Assembly: GCA_019423755.1 (NCBI GenBank)
Contig: JAHZAU010000017.1
Span: forward strand, 1 to 55,202
Source: Oscillospiraceae bacterium
GTDB lineage: Bacteria > Bacillota > Clostridia > Oscillospirales > Ruminococcaceae
Direction of reading: 5' to 3'
DNA: 55,202 nt
Below the pieces are notes generated by a model that was not told where the DNA came from, searched no databases, and was given only the letters and a program-made list of their open reading frames with translations. The position numbers and the translations under genes are program-made. Of this stretch, positions 1 through 9,315 are shown piece after piece; the first letter of the stretch is position 1; every line of letters starts with the position of its first letter.

Positions 1-27
1 AATATCATGCCTTTCCCCGATTGTCAA
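1..27 (-). promoter_or_regulatory. Promoter reading out of the left edge (partial)
   Basis: On the minus strand a perfect TTGACA (complement of 22-27) is followed by a 17-base spacer and TATT at 1-4, where the window ends two bases short of a full -10 box. It would drive an unseen leftward gene divergent from dtd. The -10 cannot be completed from this window. Confidence 0.5.
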
Positions 28-121
28 CACCTTTTTTCAAACTTTTTCGACTTTTTTCTTCCAGCCAACATTTTCCTCTTTCTTTTCCCGTTGTTTGCCT
101 GTTTCTTCCCGCCTTCGGGCA

Positions 122-150
122 TTGTATTCCCCTATAAAATCTGCTAGAAT
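122..150 (+). promoter_or_regulatory. Promoter of dtd
   Basis: TTGTAT at 122-127, a 17-base spacer and TAGAAT at 145-150, with TG one base upstream of the -10 (extended -10). It lies about 70 bases before the dtd start. The stretch 28-121 is pyrimidine-rich with no gene that I can see. Confidence 0.5.
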
Positions 151-218
151 GGTTCCGTAATTGCCCCATTCGGCGCGCACCATATATCACCATATATATT
201 GTAAAGTGAGGAACCTTC

Positions 219-692
219 ATGAAAGCCTTGTTACAGCGTGTCCAGCACGCCAGCGTCACGGTAGACGGCCAGCTGATCTCCCAGATCGGCCCCGGCCTGC
301 TGGTCCTTTTGGGCGTTGGCCCGGACGACACCGAAAAAGAAGCGGAATTCCTGGCCGACAAAGCCGCCCGCCTGCGCATCTTCCAGGATGAAAACGACAA
401 GATGAACCTCTCCCTTCTGGATGTGGACGGCGAGATGCTGGTGGTGTCCCAGTTCACCCTCTACGCCGACTGCCGCAAAGGCAAGCGCCCCTCCTTCACC
501 GGAGCGGCCGCCCCTGCCCACGCCGACGCCCTCTATGAGTACTTCCAGAACTGCGTCCGCGACCTGGGCGTCAAGCAGGTGGGACACGGCGTCTTCGGCG
601 CCGACATGAAGGTCGACCTGCTCAACGACGGCCCGGTGACCATCATGCTGGACACCCAGGAGCTTTCCGGCCCCCGTCACGGCCACAAATAA
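219..692 (+). CDS. dtd: D-aminoacyl-tRNA deacylase
   Basis: Hydrolyses D-aminoacyl-tRNA (and mischarged glycyl-tRNA) in the cytoplasm, which recycles the tRNA and keeps D-residues out of proteins. The 157-residue length is about normal for DTD. The family motifs are present: SQFTLYAD around residue 78 (the active-site SQxT segment) and NDGPVTI near the C-terminus, the second gating motif. The N-terminus MKALLQRVQ is typical of the family, which supports the start; a GTGAGGA stretch lies a few bases upstream. It is followed 40 bases later by a metallo-beta-lactamase-fold hydrolase gene on the same strand, so the two are probably co-transcribed from the promoter at 122-150. Confidence 0.95.
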   Translation: MKALLQRVQHASVTVDGQLISQIGPGLLVLLGVGPDDTEKEAEFLADKAARLRIFQDENDKMNLSLLDVDGEMLVVSQFTLYADCRKGKRPSFTGAAAPAHADALYEYFQNCVRDLGVKQVGHGVFGADMKVDLLNDGPVTIMLDTQELSGPRHGHK

Positions 693-732
693 TCCCCCCG
701 CATCTTCCATTAGAAAGAAAGGACGTTTTTCC

Positions 733-1377
733 ATGAATCTTGAGATCCTCCACGTGGGCCAGCTTGGTACCAACTGCTATGTCACCTGGGATGAAGACGG
801 CAACTGCGCTGTCATCGACTGCGGCGGTGACCCGGACAAGGTCGCTTCCTACCTGAAAGAACACAACCTGACCCCCCTCTGCCTGCTGCTGACCCACGGT
901 CACGGCGACCACATGGGCGGCGTCGCTGACCTGAAAGCCCTCTACCCCGACGCCCGCATCTTCCTGCACCGGGGCGACGAGCCCATGGTCAACGACGGTG
1001 AAAAGAACATGGGCAACCATGTGGCCCCCGGCTGGAAGCCCATCACCGTGGACCAGTGGGTAAAGGAAGGCGACGTCATCCCCTGCGGCTCCATGAACTT
1101 CACCGTTCTGGAGACCCCCGGCCACACCGACGGCGGCGTCACCTACGTCCAGGGCAATAAAATGTACTGCGGCGACACCCTCTTCCAGGGCAGTATGGGC
1201 CGTACCGACCTGTACGGCGGCAACAACGACAAGATGGCCGCTTCTCTCAAGCGCCTCTCCCAGATCGAGGGCTATTACGTGGTCCTCCCCGGCCACGGCC
1301 CCGCCTCCAACCTGGAGGACGAGCGCCGCTCCAACCCCTACATGCGCCGGGCCGCCCAGGATAAGCCCCTGTTCTAA
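733..1377 (+). CDS. MBL-fold metallo-hydrolase (glyoxalase II-like)
   Basis: A 214-residue protein of the metallo-beta-lactamase fold, in the short glyoxalase-II-like group common in Firmicutes beside dtd. The dinuclear metal site is visible: HGHGDH at residues 55-60, a later His in TPGHTDGG, the Asp of CGDTLF and the His of LPGHGP near the end. The SMGRTDL segment after CGDTLFQG is typical of this subgroup. Members hydrolyse thioesters or other small esters, and the substrate cannot be read from sequence. It lacks the C-terminal substrate domain of full-length glyoxalase II. The start is preceded by an AAAGGA sequence, and an intrinsic terminator follows the stop directly. Confidence 0.88.
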   Translation: MNLEILHVGQLGTNCYVTWDEDGNCAVIDCGGDPDKVASYLKEHNLTPLCLLLTHGHGDHMGGVADLKALYPDARIFLHRGDEPMVNDGEKNMGNHVAPGWKPITVDQWVKEGDVIPCGSMNFTVLETPGHTDGGVTYVQGNKMYCGDTLFQGSMGRTDLYGGNNDKMAASLKRLSQIEGYYVVLPGHGPASNLEDERRSNPYMRRAAQDKPLF

Positions 1378-1393
1378 CCCCCTGTCACCGCGG

Positions 1394-1430
1394 GACCGTT
1401 CCCCTTTTGGGGAGCGGTCTCTTTTTGTTT
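1394..1430 (+). terminator. Intrinsic terminator after the MBL hydrolase gene
   Basis: An 11-base stem (GACCGTTCCCC against GGGGAGCGGTC, one G-T pair), a TTTT loop and a CTTTTTGTTT tail. It closes the dtd-MBL unit. Confidence 0.85.
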
Positions 1431-1458
1431 GCCCGCTCTGGCGTACCCCCTTCTTTTG

Positions 1459-1467
1459 TGCTATACT
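1459..1467 (+). promoter_or_regulatory. Extended -10 promoter of pcrA
   Basis: TGC directly before TATACT (1462-1467) forms an extended -10. No good -35 is visible 17 bases upstream. It lies 52 bases before the pcrA start. Confidence 0.45.
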
Positions 1468-1519
1468 AAGGGGACTCAAATGGCATCTACACGAAATTTA
1501 CATAGAAAGGTCCGATCCT

Positions 1520-3946
1520 ATGGCAGAAACTCTCGAAACCCGTTACCTGGCCCTGCGCCGCCAGATCCTGGAGCAGCGCTTCTCCCGCATGAACCCCATG
1601 CAGCGGCAGGCGGTGTTCCAGCTGGACGGCCCGGTGCTGATTTTGGCCGGCGCCGGCTCCGGCAAGACCACCGTGGTGGTCAACCGTATCGCCAACATGA
1701 TCGAATTCGGCAACGCCTACCACAGCACCTACGTCCCCTCTTATATTGACGAAGACTCTCTTGCTTTCCTGGAAGAATACCTGGACGGCAAATGGGAGGG
1801 CGAAGAAGCCCAGGAGCAGCTGCGCTACCTGATCGCAGACCGCCCGGTTCGCCCCTGGAACATCCTGGCCATCACCTTCACCAACAAGGCCGCCGGAGAG
1901 CTGAAAGCCCGCCTGGAGGCCATCCTGGGCCCCGACGCGCTGGATATCCAGGCCTCCACCTTCCACTCCGCCTGCGTGCGCATCCTCCGCCGGGAGATCG
2001 AGCACCTGGGCTACGCCCGCAGCTTCACCATCTACGACTCGGACGACTCCCAGCGCATCATCAAAGAAGCCCTCAAGGAGCTGGGCATCCAGGAAAAGAG
2101 CCTGGCCCCCCGCGCCATCCTGGCCGCCATCAGCACCGCTAAGGACCACTTCCAGGAGCCGGACGACCTGCTGCGGGAAAGCCGCGGCGACTACCGCAAG
2201 GAGATCATCGCCAAAGCCTTCGCCAAGTACCAGCACCGCCTCAAGGAAGCCAACGCCCTGGACTTCGACGACATCATCGTCCTCACCGTCAAGCTCTTCC
2301 AGCAGTTCCCCGAGGTGCTGGAACACTACCAGAACCGCTTCCGCTACATTATGGTGGACGAGTACCAGGACACCAACAACAGCCAGTTCCTTCTGGTCAG
2401 CCTCCTTTCCCGCCGCCACAAAAACATCTGCGTCGTCGGTGATGACGACCAGTCCATCTATAAATTCCGCGGTGCCACCATCGAAAACATCCTCAACTTC
2501 GAAAACCAGTACCAGAATACCGCCGTCATCCGCCTGGAACAGAACTACCGCTGCACCCAGAACATCCTGGACGCCGCCAATGCCGTCATCGCCAACAACA
2601 CCCAGCGTAAGGGCAAGACCCTCTGGACCCAAAACGGCGCCGGCAGCAAGATCCAGGTCTACCGCGGCACCGACGAGCAGGACGAAGCCCGCCACATCGC
2701 CGACAGCATCTTAGAAAACGTCCGAGCCGGGGCCCGCTTCTCCGACCACGCCGTCCTCTACCGGATGAACGCCCAGTCCAACGCCATTGAAAACGCCTTC
2801 ATCCGCTCCGGTATCACCTACCGCATCATCGGCGGCCAGCGCTTCTACGACCGCAAGGAGATCAAGGACATCATCTCCTACCTGAGCGTCGCCAACAACC
2901 ACGACGACACCGTCCGCCTGCGCCGCATCATCAATGAGCCCAAACGCGGCATCGGCGACGCCACCATTGAAAAGGCCCAGGAGATCGCCCAGACCCTGGG
3001 TATCTCCCTCTTTGAGGTGCTGCGCACCGCCGACCAGTACCAGCCCATCGCCAAGCGTGCCAAAGCCCTCATGGACTTCGCCGCCATGATCGACCGCTTC
3101 ACCCAGGCCGCCGACCAGGTGACCTTGGAGGAACTGTTTGACCAGGTGCTGGAGGAAACCGGCTACCTGACCTACCTGGCTTCCCTGGGCGAGGAGGGCA
3201 AAACCCGTCAGGAAAACGTCCAGGAGTTAAAGACCAACATCCTCAAGTACCAGCAGGAAGGCGCCTACACCGACGAGGACGGCCAGACCCACGAGCCCTC
3301 CCTGGCGGGATTTTTGGAGGAGGTCACCCTCTACACCGATATGGACACCTACGACCCCGACGCCGACAACGTGGTCATGATGACCATGCACTCGGCCAAG
3401 GGCCTGGAATTCCCCCGCGTCTACTTCTGCGGCGCCGAGGAGGGCATCTTCCCCGGCCTGCAGGCCATGTATGACCCGGACCAGATCGAGGAGGAGCGCC
3501 GCCTTGCCTATGTGGCCATCACCCGCGCCAAGGAGGTCCTCACCATCACCAACGCCGCCCAGCGTATGATCTTCGGCCAGACGGTGCGCAACCGCCTTTC
3601 CCGCTTTGTCTCCGAAATTCCCCTCTCCCTGTGCGAGGTGGAGGACAAGACCCTGCAGCGCCGTAAGCTGGACCCGGCTGTGGACCGCCCGGTGAAAAAA
3701 TACCCCCACCGCGCCTCCAACGAGCTGGGCATCGGCGGCGTCAGCCACACCCCGGCTGCCCGTGCCGCTGCTCCGGCTGCCGGCTGCGACCTGCGCCCCG
3801 GCGACCGCGTCCACCACAACACCTTCGGCGACGGCATGATCGCCAAGGTCACCCCCATGGGCGGCGACCACCTGCTGGAGGTCATCTTCGACTCGGTGGG
3901 TACCAAAAAGATCATGTTCAAGTTCGCCCGCCTCAAAAAGCTCTAA
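1520..3946 (+). CDS. pcrA: UvrD/PcrA-family DNA helicase with an insertion after motif I
   Basis: Superfamily 1A 3'-5' DNA helicase acting in repair and replication-fork maintenance. Length is 808 residues, somewhat longer than the usual 720-750. Visible motifs are Walker A GAGSGKTT (Lys about 49), motif Ia AITFTNKAA, Walker B DEYQDTN near residue 280, VGDDDQSIYKFRGA (motif III), QNYRC (motif IV), MTMHSAKGLEFPRV (motif V) and the VAITRAKE motif VI region. The C-terminus carries the Tudor-like PcrA tail (PGDRVHHNTFGDGMI...FKFARLKKL), which in PcrA contacts RNA polymerase. Oddity: between motifs I and Ia there is an acidic insertion at about residues 62-108, where typical PcrA runs on directly. 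The EamA gene follows after 27 bases. Confidence 0.95.
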   Translation: MAETLETRYLALRRQILEQRFSRMNPMQRQAVFQLDGPVLILAGAGSGKTTVVVNRIANMIEFGNAYHSTYVPSYIDEDSLAFLEEYLDGKWEGEEAQEQLRYLIADRPVRPWNILAITFTNKAAGELKARLEAILGPDALDIQASTFHSACVRILRREIEHLGYARSFTIYDSDDSQRIIKEALKELGIQEKSLAPRAILAAISTAKDHFQEPDDLLRESRGDYRKEIIAKAFAKYQHRLKEANALDFDDIIVLTVKLFQQFPEVLEHYQNRFRYIMVDEYQDTNNSQFLLVSLLSRRHKNICVVGDDDQSIYKFRGATIENILNFENQYQNTAVIRLEQNYRCTQNILDAANAVIANNTQRKGKTLWTQNGAGSKIQVYRGTDEQDEARHIADSILENVRAGARFSDHAVLYRMNAQSNAIENAFIRSGITYRIIGGQRFYDRKEIKDIISYLSVANNHDDTVRLRRIINEPKRGIGDATIEKAQEIAQTLGISLFEVLRTADQYQPIAKRAKALMDFAAMIDRFTQAADQVTLEELFDQVLEETGYLTYLASLGEEGKTRQENVQELKTNILKYQQEGAYTDEDGQTHEPSLAGFLEEVTLYTDMDTYDPDADNVVMMTMHSAKGLEFPRVYFCGAEEGIFPGLQAMYDPDQIEEERRLAYVAITRAKEVLTITNAAQRMIFGQTVRNRLSRFVSEIPLSLCEVEDKTLQRRKLDPAVDRPVKKYPHRASNELGIGGVSHTPAARAAAPAAGCDLRPGDRVHHNTFGDGMIAKVTPMGGDHLLEVIFDSVGTKKIMFKFARLKKL

Positions 3947-3973
3947 TCCCCGCCGCCAAAGGAGGCCCCTTCC

Positions 3974-4834
3974 ATGTCCCGTCAAAAAAGCGTGCTGTAC
4001 CTGCACCTTTCGGTGATGTTCTTCGGTCTTTCCGGTGTCATCGGGCAATTTGTCCAGATCCCGGCGGTGCTGGTGGCCGGCGGACGAGTACTCTGCTCCA
4101 CCGCCCTGCTGCTGGTCCTGTCCCTTGCTTCCCGTGCGCCGCTGCGGCTTCGCTCCCGCCGGGACCTTCTCCTGACGCTGGGTACCGGCGTGGTGCTGGC
4201 CGTCCACTGGACCGCCTTCTTCCAGTCCATCCAGCTGTCCTCGGTGGCCATCGGCACCATCACCTACTCCACCTTCCCCCTGTTCGTCACCTTCTTAGAG
4301 CCGCTGCTCTTCCACGAAAAACTCCGCCTGAGCAGCGTCCTCAGCGCCCTGGTGCTGCTGCTGGGGGTACTCATCACCATCCCTGAGTTTTCTGCCGAAA
4401 ACCAGGTGACCGCCGGCATCCTCTGGGGAATGCTCTCCAGCCTGGCCTACGCGGTCATGTCCCTCTCCAACCGCTACCTGTCGGCTTCCTACCCCAGCCG
4501 CACCATCTGCCTTTATGAGCAGGGTACGGCGGCGGTGGTGCTGCTTCCGGCCTTCTTCCTGGTGCCCGCCACCTGGACCCTCCCGGACCTAGCCGGCGTG
4601 GCCGCCATCGGCTTTGTCTGCACCGCTTTTGCCCACACCCTCTATGTGGAGGCCCAAAAGCGGGTCACCGCCCAGACCGCCGGCATCGTCTCCGGCATGG
4701 AGACGGTTTACGGCATCCTCTTTGCCCTCCTCCTGCTGGGGGAGGTGCCCACCCTGCGGGAGCTTGTGGGCGGCGGAGTCATCCTGTCGGTGGCCCTTCT
4801 GTCCTCCCTTTCCTCCTCCAAGGCCGCGTCCTAA
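3974..4834 (+). CDS. EamA/DMT-family membrane transporter
   Basis: A 286-residue integral membrane protein with about ten hydrophobic segments in two halves, the arrangement of the drug/metabolite transporter superfamily (two EamA repeats). The first repeat begins with LHLSVMFFGLSGVIGQF and the second near GILWGMLSSLAYAVMSLSNRY. The family usually exports or exchanges amino acids, nucleotides or other small metabolites; the substrate cannot be predicted here. The start has AAAGGAGG eight bases upstream. It lies 27 bases behind pcrA on the same strand and is probably read through from it, though the functional link is unclear. Confidence 0.85.
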   Translation: MSRQKSVLYLHLSVMFFGLSGVIGQFVQIPAVLVAGGRVLCSTALLLVLSLASRAPLRLRSRRDLLLTLGTGVVLAVHWTAFFQSIQLSSVAIGTITYSTFPLFVTFLEPLLFHEKLRLSSVLSALVLLLGVLITIPEFSAENQVTAGILWGMLSSLAYAVMSLSNRYLSASYPSRTICLYEQGTAAVVLLPAFFLVPATWTLPDLAGVAAIGFVCTAFAHTLYVEAQKRVTAQTAGIVSGMETVYGILFALLLLGEVPTLRELVGGGVILSVALLSSLSSSKAAS

Positions 4835-4856
4835 ACCTTACCGAAAACGTAAAGAA

Positions 4857-4890
4857 GCGCCGAGACCTTTCCGGTCCCGGCGCTTTTTAT
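4857..4890 (+). terminator. Intrinsic terminator of the pcrA-EamA unit
   Basis: GCGCCGAGACC pairs with GGTCCCGGCGC (one mismatch) around a five-base loop, followed by TTTTTAT. It sits between the convergent EamA and potD genes. Confidence 0.8.
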
Positions 4891-4896
4891 TTGCGC

Positions 4897-6192
4897 TTAA
4901 TAGTTCTTCTTTTCAAAGAGGCTGGTGTACTCGATCCGCTCCCTGCGGCGCTTGCGCTCCTTGCGGAACCAGGTGATGAATCCGCTCAGCGCCAGTGCGC
5001 TTACCAAAAACAGCGGCATGGCCCAGTCGGAATAGCCCTGGTCGGCGCTCATAATATCGGTCCACAGCTTGTCCATGTACTGGTTGGCCTCGTCCCCCAG
5101 GTTCACCTGGCTGTAGGTGCGGGACAGGGTCTCCGCATCGGGATAGGCCACCGGGTTGTTGCGCACCTCCTCGGGCAGCAGCTCCAAAGCGGCGGTGTTG
5201 GCGGTGGAGTAGCTGATATACTCGATGTTTTCCGCCGCCACATTGGGCTCGTTGAGGAAGTTGATGTACATCTCTGCCGCGGCCTTGCGCTTGAGGCTCT
5301 CTTCGCTCTGGTCGGGCAGCTTGGGGATGACCATAGCGTCAGAGAAACGCATGCTCCCCTCTTTGGGGATGACAAAGCGCAGGCTGGGGTTTGCCTCCAT
5401 CATGGTGATGGCGTCACCGGCGTAGTAGGGCGCCACTGCCGCCTCGTTGTTCTGCATCTTGTCGAACACCTGGTCCATGACGTAAGCCTGCACCAGGGGC
5501 TTCTGCTGCTTGAGGGCCTCCGCCGCGGCGTCCAGGTCGTCAAAGTCGCTGCTGTTCATGTCGTACCCCAGGTAAAGCAGGGTCAGGTTGATGTCGTCCT
5601 TGACGTTGGAAAACTGCAGAATCTGCCCCGCCAGGCTCTCGTCCCACATAACGCCCCAGCTGTCCGGGTCGTATCCCAGCATATCGTAGTTGTAGATGAT
5701 GCCCACGGTGCCCCAGGTGTAGGGTACCGAGTACAAATTCTCCGGGTCATAAGCCGGGTTTACAAACTGCGGGTCGATGTACTGGAAATTGGGGATGTTT
5801 TCATAATCCAGCGGTTCCAGCATCCCCTCGTCGATCATACGGGAGATCATGTAGTCCGAAGGGATCACCACGTCATAGGACGAGCCGCCGGACTTGAGCT
5901 TTGCGTACATGGACTCGTTGGTATCAAAGAGGGTGTAGTTGACCTTGATGCCGGTCAGCTCCTCAAACTCCTTGTTGATGTCCATGGAGCCGTCCTCGCC
6001 GTTGGCGATGTACTCGCCCCAGTTGTAGACGTTGATGGTCATATTTTCGCCCGCAAAGCGGCTGTAATATTCCATGTCGTAGTTGGCGGGGTAACCTTCC
6101 TCCGCCTCTTCGGCCGAAACCGGCACAGCCAGGCTCCCTGCCAGCAGGAGGCCCGCCGCCAGCGCGGCCCAAGCTTTTTTGCTACTGCGCAA
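4897..6192 (-). CDS. potD: Spermidine/putrescine-binding protein, C-terminally membrane-anchored
   Basis: Extracytoplasmic polyamine-binding component of the PotABCD ABC importer. I place the start at TTG 6192 because GGAGG lies seven bases upstream and the frame then overlaps the potC stop by only 11 bases. ATG codons at 6225 and 6246 lie further inside potC without such a site. The 431-residue product opens with a cleavable-type signal peptide (Lys-Lys, hydrophobic core, VSA around residue 27) rather than a lipobox. The PotD family signature is clear: INVYNWGEYI, YDVVIPSDYMI, YTWGTVGIIYN and the later APYYAGDA segment. Unusually, about residues 390-409 form a hydrophobic helix followed by a strongly basic RKERKRRRER tail, so the protein should be tethered by its C-terminus. 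Confidence 0.9.
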   Translation of the reverse strand: MRSSKKAWAALAAGLLLAGSLAVPVSAEEAEEGYPANYDMEYYSRFAGENMTINVYNWGEYIANGEDGSMDINKEFEELTGIKVNYTLFDTNESMYAKLKSGGSSYDVVIPSDYMISRMIDEGMLEPLDYENIPNFQYIDPQFVNPAYDPENLYSVPYTWGTVGIIYNYDMLGYDPDSWGVMWDESLAGQILQFSNVKDDINLTLLYLGYDMNSSDFDDLDAAAEALKQQKPLVQAYVMDQVFDKMQNNEAAVAPYYAGDAITMMEANPSLRFVIPKEGSMRFSDAMVIPKLPDQSEESLKRKAAAEMYINFLNEPNVAAENIEYISYSTANTAALELLPEEVRNNPVAYPDAETLSRTYSQVNLGDEANQYMDKLWTDIMSADQGYSDWAMPLFLVSALALSGFITWFRKERKRRRERIEYTSLFEKKNY

Positions 6193-6997
6193 AGGACCCA
6201 CCTCCCAGCTTTTTCTTGGTGACATTCTGCTTTCTCGCCGAAACAAAGTTGGAGGTCAGCAGGATGCCCAGCACCACCACGAACATGATGGTAGAAAGGG
6301 CGTTGATCTTGGGGCTGATGCGGCGGCGCACCATGCCGTTGATAATCAGCGGCAGGGTCTGTACCGAGGAGCCGTTGACAAAGTAGGAGATGATGAAATC
6401 GTCCATGGAGAAGGTCAGCGCCATGATGAACCCGGCGCTGATGCCCGGCATAATCTCGGGGATGACCACCTTGAAGAAGGCCTGTATCGGGTTGCACCCC
6501 AGGTCCAGGGCCGCGTCGTAGGTATAGCGGTCCATCTGCCGCAGACGGGGCAGCACGTTTAAGATCACATAAGGTACGTTGAAGGTGATGTGCGCCAGGA
6601 TCAGAGTAGAAAGCCCGAACTTCATCTTGGCGTAGATAAACAGCAGCATCAGCGAAACGCCGGTGATGATCTCGGGGTTGATCATCGGCAGATAGGTAAA
6701 GGACATGACCAGCGAGCGCAGCCGGCGGTTCATCTTGTCGATGCCCAAAGCCGCCGCCGTGCCCAGCACGGTAGCGATCAGGGAGGACACCAGCGCGATG
6801 ATCAGCGTATAAGCCAGCGCCGTCAGGATAGCCTCATCGTGAAACAGCTCCTTGTACCAGTGCAGGCTGAAGCCGTCCCAGGTGTTGCGGCTTTTGCTTT
6901 CGTTAAAGGAAAAGACGATGAGCACAAAGATCGGCGCATACAAAAACGCCATCACCAGGCCAATATAGCTGTTGGAGAGCCAACGGTTCTTTCTCAC
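6182..6997 (-). CDS. potC: Spermidine/putrescine ABC transporter permease PotC
   Basis: Inner-membrane permease subunit (271 residues) with about six membrane segments and the EAA loop of binding-protein-dependent permeases (AALDLGCNPIQAFFKVVIPEIMPGI), which contacts the PotA ATPase. It begins with GTG at 6997, the GTG overlapping the TGA stop of potB, with GGAGGG nine bases upstream. It overlaps potD by 11 bases at its 3' end. Order and tight overlaps show that potABCD is one transcription unit, with translation probably coupled. Confidence 0.93.
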   Translation of the reverse strand: MRKNRWLSNSYIGLVMAFLYAPIFVLIVFSFNESKSRNTWDGFSLHWYKELFHDEAILTALAYTLIIALVSSLIATVLGTAAALGIDKMNRRLRSLVMSFTYLPMINPEIITGVSLMLLFIYAKMKFGLSTLILAHITFNVPYVILNVLPRLRQMDRYTYDAALDLGCNPIQAFFKVVIPEIMPGISAGFIMALTFSMDDFIISYFVNGSSVQTLPLIINGMVRRRISPKINALSTIMFVVVLGILLTSNFVSARKQNVTKKKLGGGSFAQ

Positions 6998-7845
6998 AGG
7001 ATTCGTCCCTCCATTCCTTCTTCATCCAGGTTGCCCATAATGCTCATGCACAGCAGTACCACCACCATGAGCACCAGCGAGATGGCCGAGCCCAGGTTGG
7101 GGTTGTAGCTGTTGCCCAGGAACTGCAGGTCGATGATATCGCCGATGAGCTGGTTGGTACCGCCGCCCAGCATCTTGGAGATGATAAAGGTACTGATAGC
7201 CGGCACAAACACCATGGTGATGCCGGTGCTGACGCCGGGCATGCTCAGCGGGATCACCACGCGGGTCATCACCCCGATGGGTCCGGCGCCCAGGTCGTGG
7301 GCCGCCTCGATGACGTCGTTGCCGATCTTGCTCATGACGTTATACAGCGGCAGGATCATAAAGGGGATATAGTTGTACACCATCCCCAGCACCACCGCGC
7401 CTTGGGTGTTGATCATCCGCACCTGTCCGATGCCGATGGCCATAAACAGCTGGTTGAGCAGACCGTTGTTTTCCAGGATGGTCATCCAGGCAAAGGTCCG
7501 CAGCAAAAAGTTCATCCACATGGGCAGCATCAGCAGCATGAGCAGCGTCTGCTTGCGGAAGCCCTGCCGCCGGGAAAGGATATACGCCAGCGGGTAGGAG
7601 ATCACCAAACACAGCAAAGTCGCCACCGCCGCCAGCTTCAGCGAGCGCAGCAGCACCGGGAAGTATTCCCCGGCGGCGGAGATGTTGGCGATGGTGAAGT
7701 TGCCCGCCGGGTCGGTCAGGGCAAAGTACACCACCAGCAGCAGCGGTACTGCAATAAACAGCACCATCCAGATCATATACGGCACCGCCGGCAGGGTCCG
7801 GATGGCCTGCTGCCGGGAAGCGGTCTGTTTTTCCAAAGATTTCAC
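6994..7845 (-). CDS. potB: Spermidine/putrescine ABC transporter permease PotB
   Basis: The second permease of the polyamine importer, 283 residues, with six hydrophobic segments and the EAA loop EAAHDLGAGPIGVMTRVVIPLSMPGV. It starts with GTG (7843-7845) three bases after the potA stop, and GGAGGTG inside the potA tail probably serves as ribosome-binding site. It heterodimerises with PotC. The family match is strong through the FAWMTILENNG segment and the closing domain. Confidence 0.93.
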   Translation of the reverse strand: MKSLEKQTASRQQAIRTLPAVPYMIWMVLFIAVPLLLVVYFALTDPAGNFTIANISAAGEYFPVLLRSLKLAAVATLLCLVISYPLAYILSRRQGFRKQTLLMLLMLPMWMNFLLRTFAWMTILENNGLLNQLFMAIGIGQVRMINTQGAVVLGMVYNYIPFMILPLYNVMSKIGNDVIEAAHDLGAGPIGVMTRVVIPLSMPGVSTGITMVFVPAISTFIISKMLGGGTNQLIGDIIDLQFLGNSYNPNLGSAISLVLMVVVLLCMSIMGNLDEEGMEGRIL

Positions 7846-7848
7846 CGC

Positions 7849-8901
<1,053 letters not shown>

Positions 8902-9008
8902 TCGTTGCTCCCCCTTTTTACCATCCGGCCCCCAATCGGGCCGCTGTATCTCGGCTGCCGGTCCATTCCGGCGCCCTTGTTTTCCAATCTTGTCAAAATG
9001 CCATTAAA

Positions 9009-9036
9009 ACTATATCACACCACCCCCAAAAGTCAA
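9009..9036 (-). promoter_or_regulatory. Promoter of potABCD
   Basis: Minus strand: TTGACT (complement of 31-36 in 9031-9036), a 16-base spacer and TATAGT (complement of 9009-9014). The rest of 8902-9245 holds no gene I can support. It is T-rich on the plus strand with two short GC inverted repeats in the potA leader. Confidence 0.6.
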
Positions 9037-9245
9037 GATTATCCCGCACTTTTTGGTGAATTTCGTGTTTTATCATTATTCCCTGCGGATTTTTGTCGGT
9101 TTCTTGTTGGATTGCGCCCAAATCCTCTGGTTTTCTCCCGCTTTCTTGGACGCTGCTCCTCCTGCCTTCTCTGGCTTTCTCCTGTGTCCCCTCTGTTTTT
9201 TCCGCCCCTCCCCGCGGGAATCTTCTTCCTTTTTCCCCGCCTGCA

Positions 9246-9254
9246 TGGTACAAT
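9246..9254 (+). promoter_or_regulatory. Extended -10 promoter of the CocE-family hydrolase gene
   Basis: TGG followed by TACAAT (9249-9254), an extended -10, 62 bases before the start. The -35 is poor. Confidence 0.4.
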
Positions 9255-9315
9255 AAAAGCAGCCAAAAGCCCGCTGTTTCGGGCGTCTTTATGGAATCGA
9301 AAGGAGCCTTCCGCT

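Noticed and set aside
4891..6222. 443-codon plus-strand open frame opposite potD
   Set aside because: His/Val/Gly-rich composition typical of antisense translation, no motifs, and it overlaps a clear PotD.
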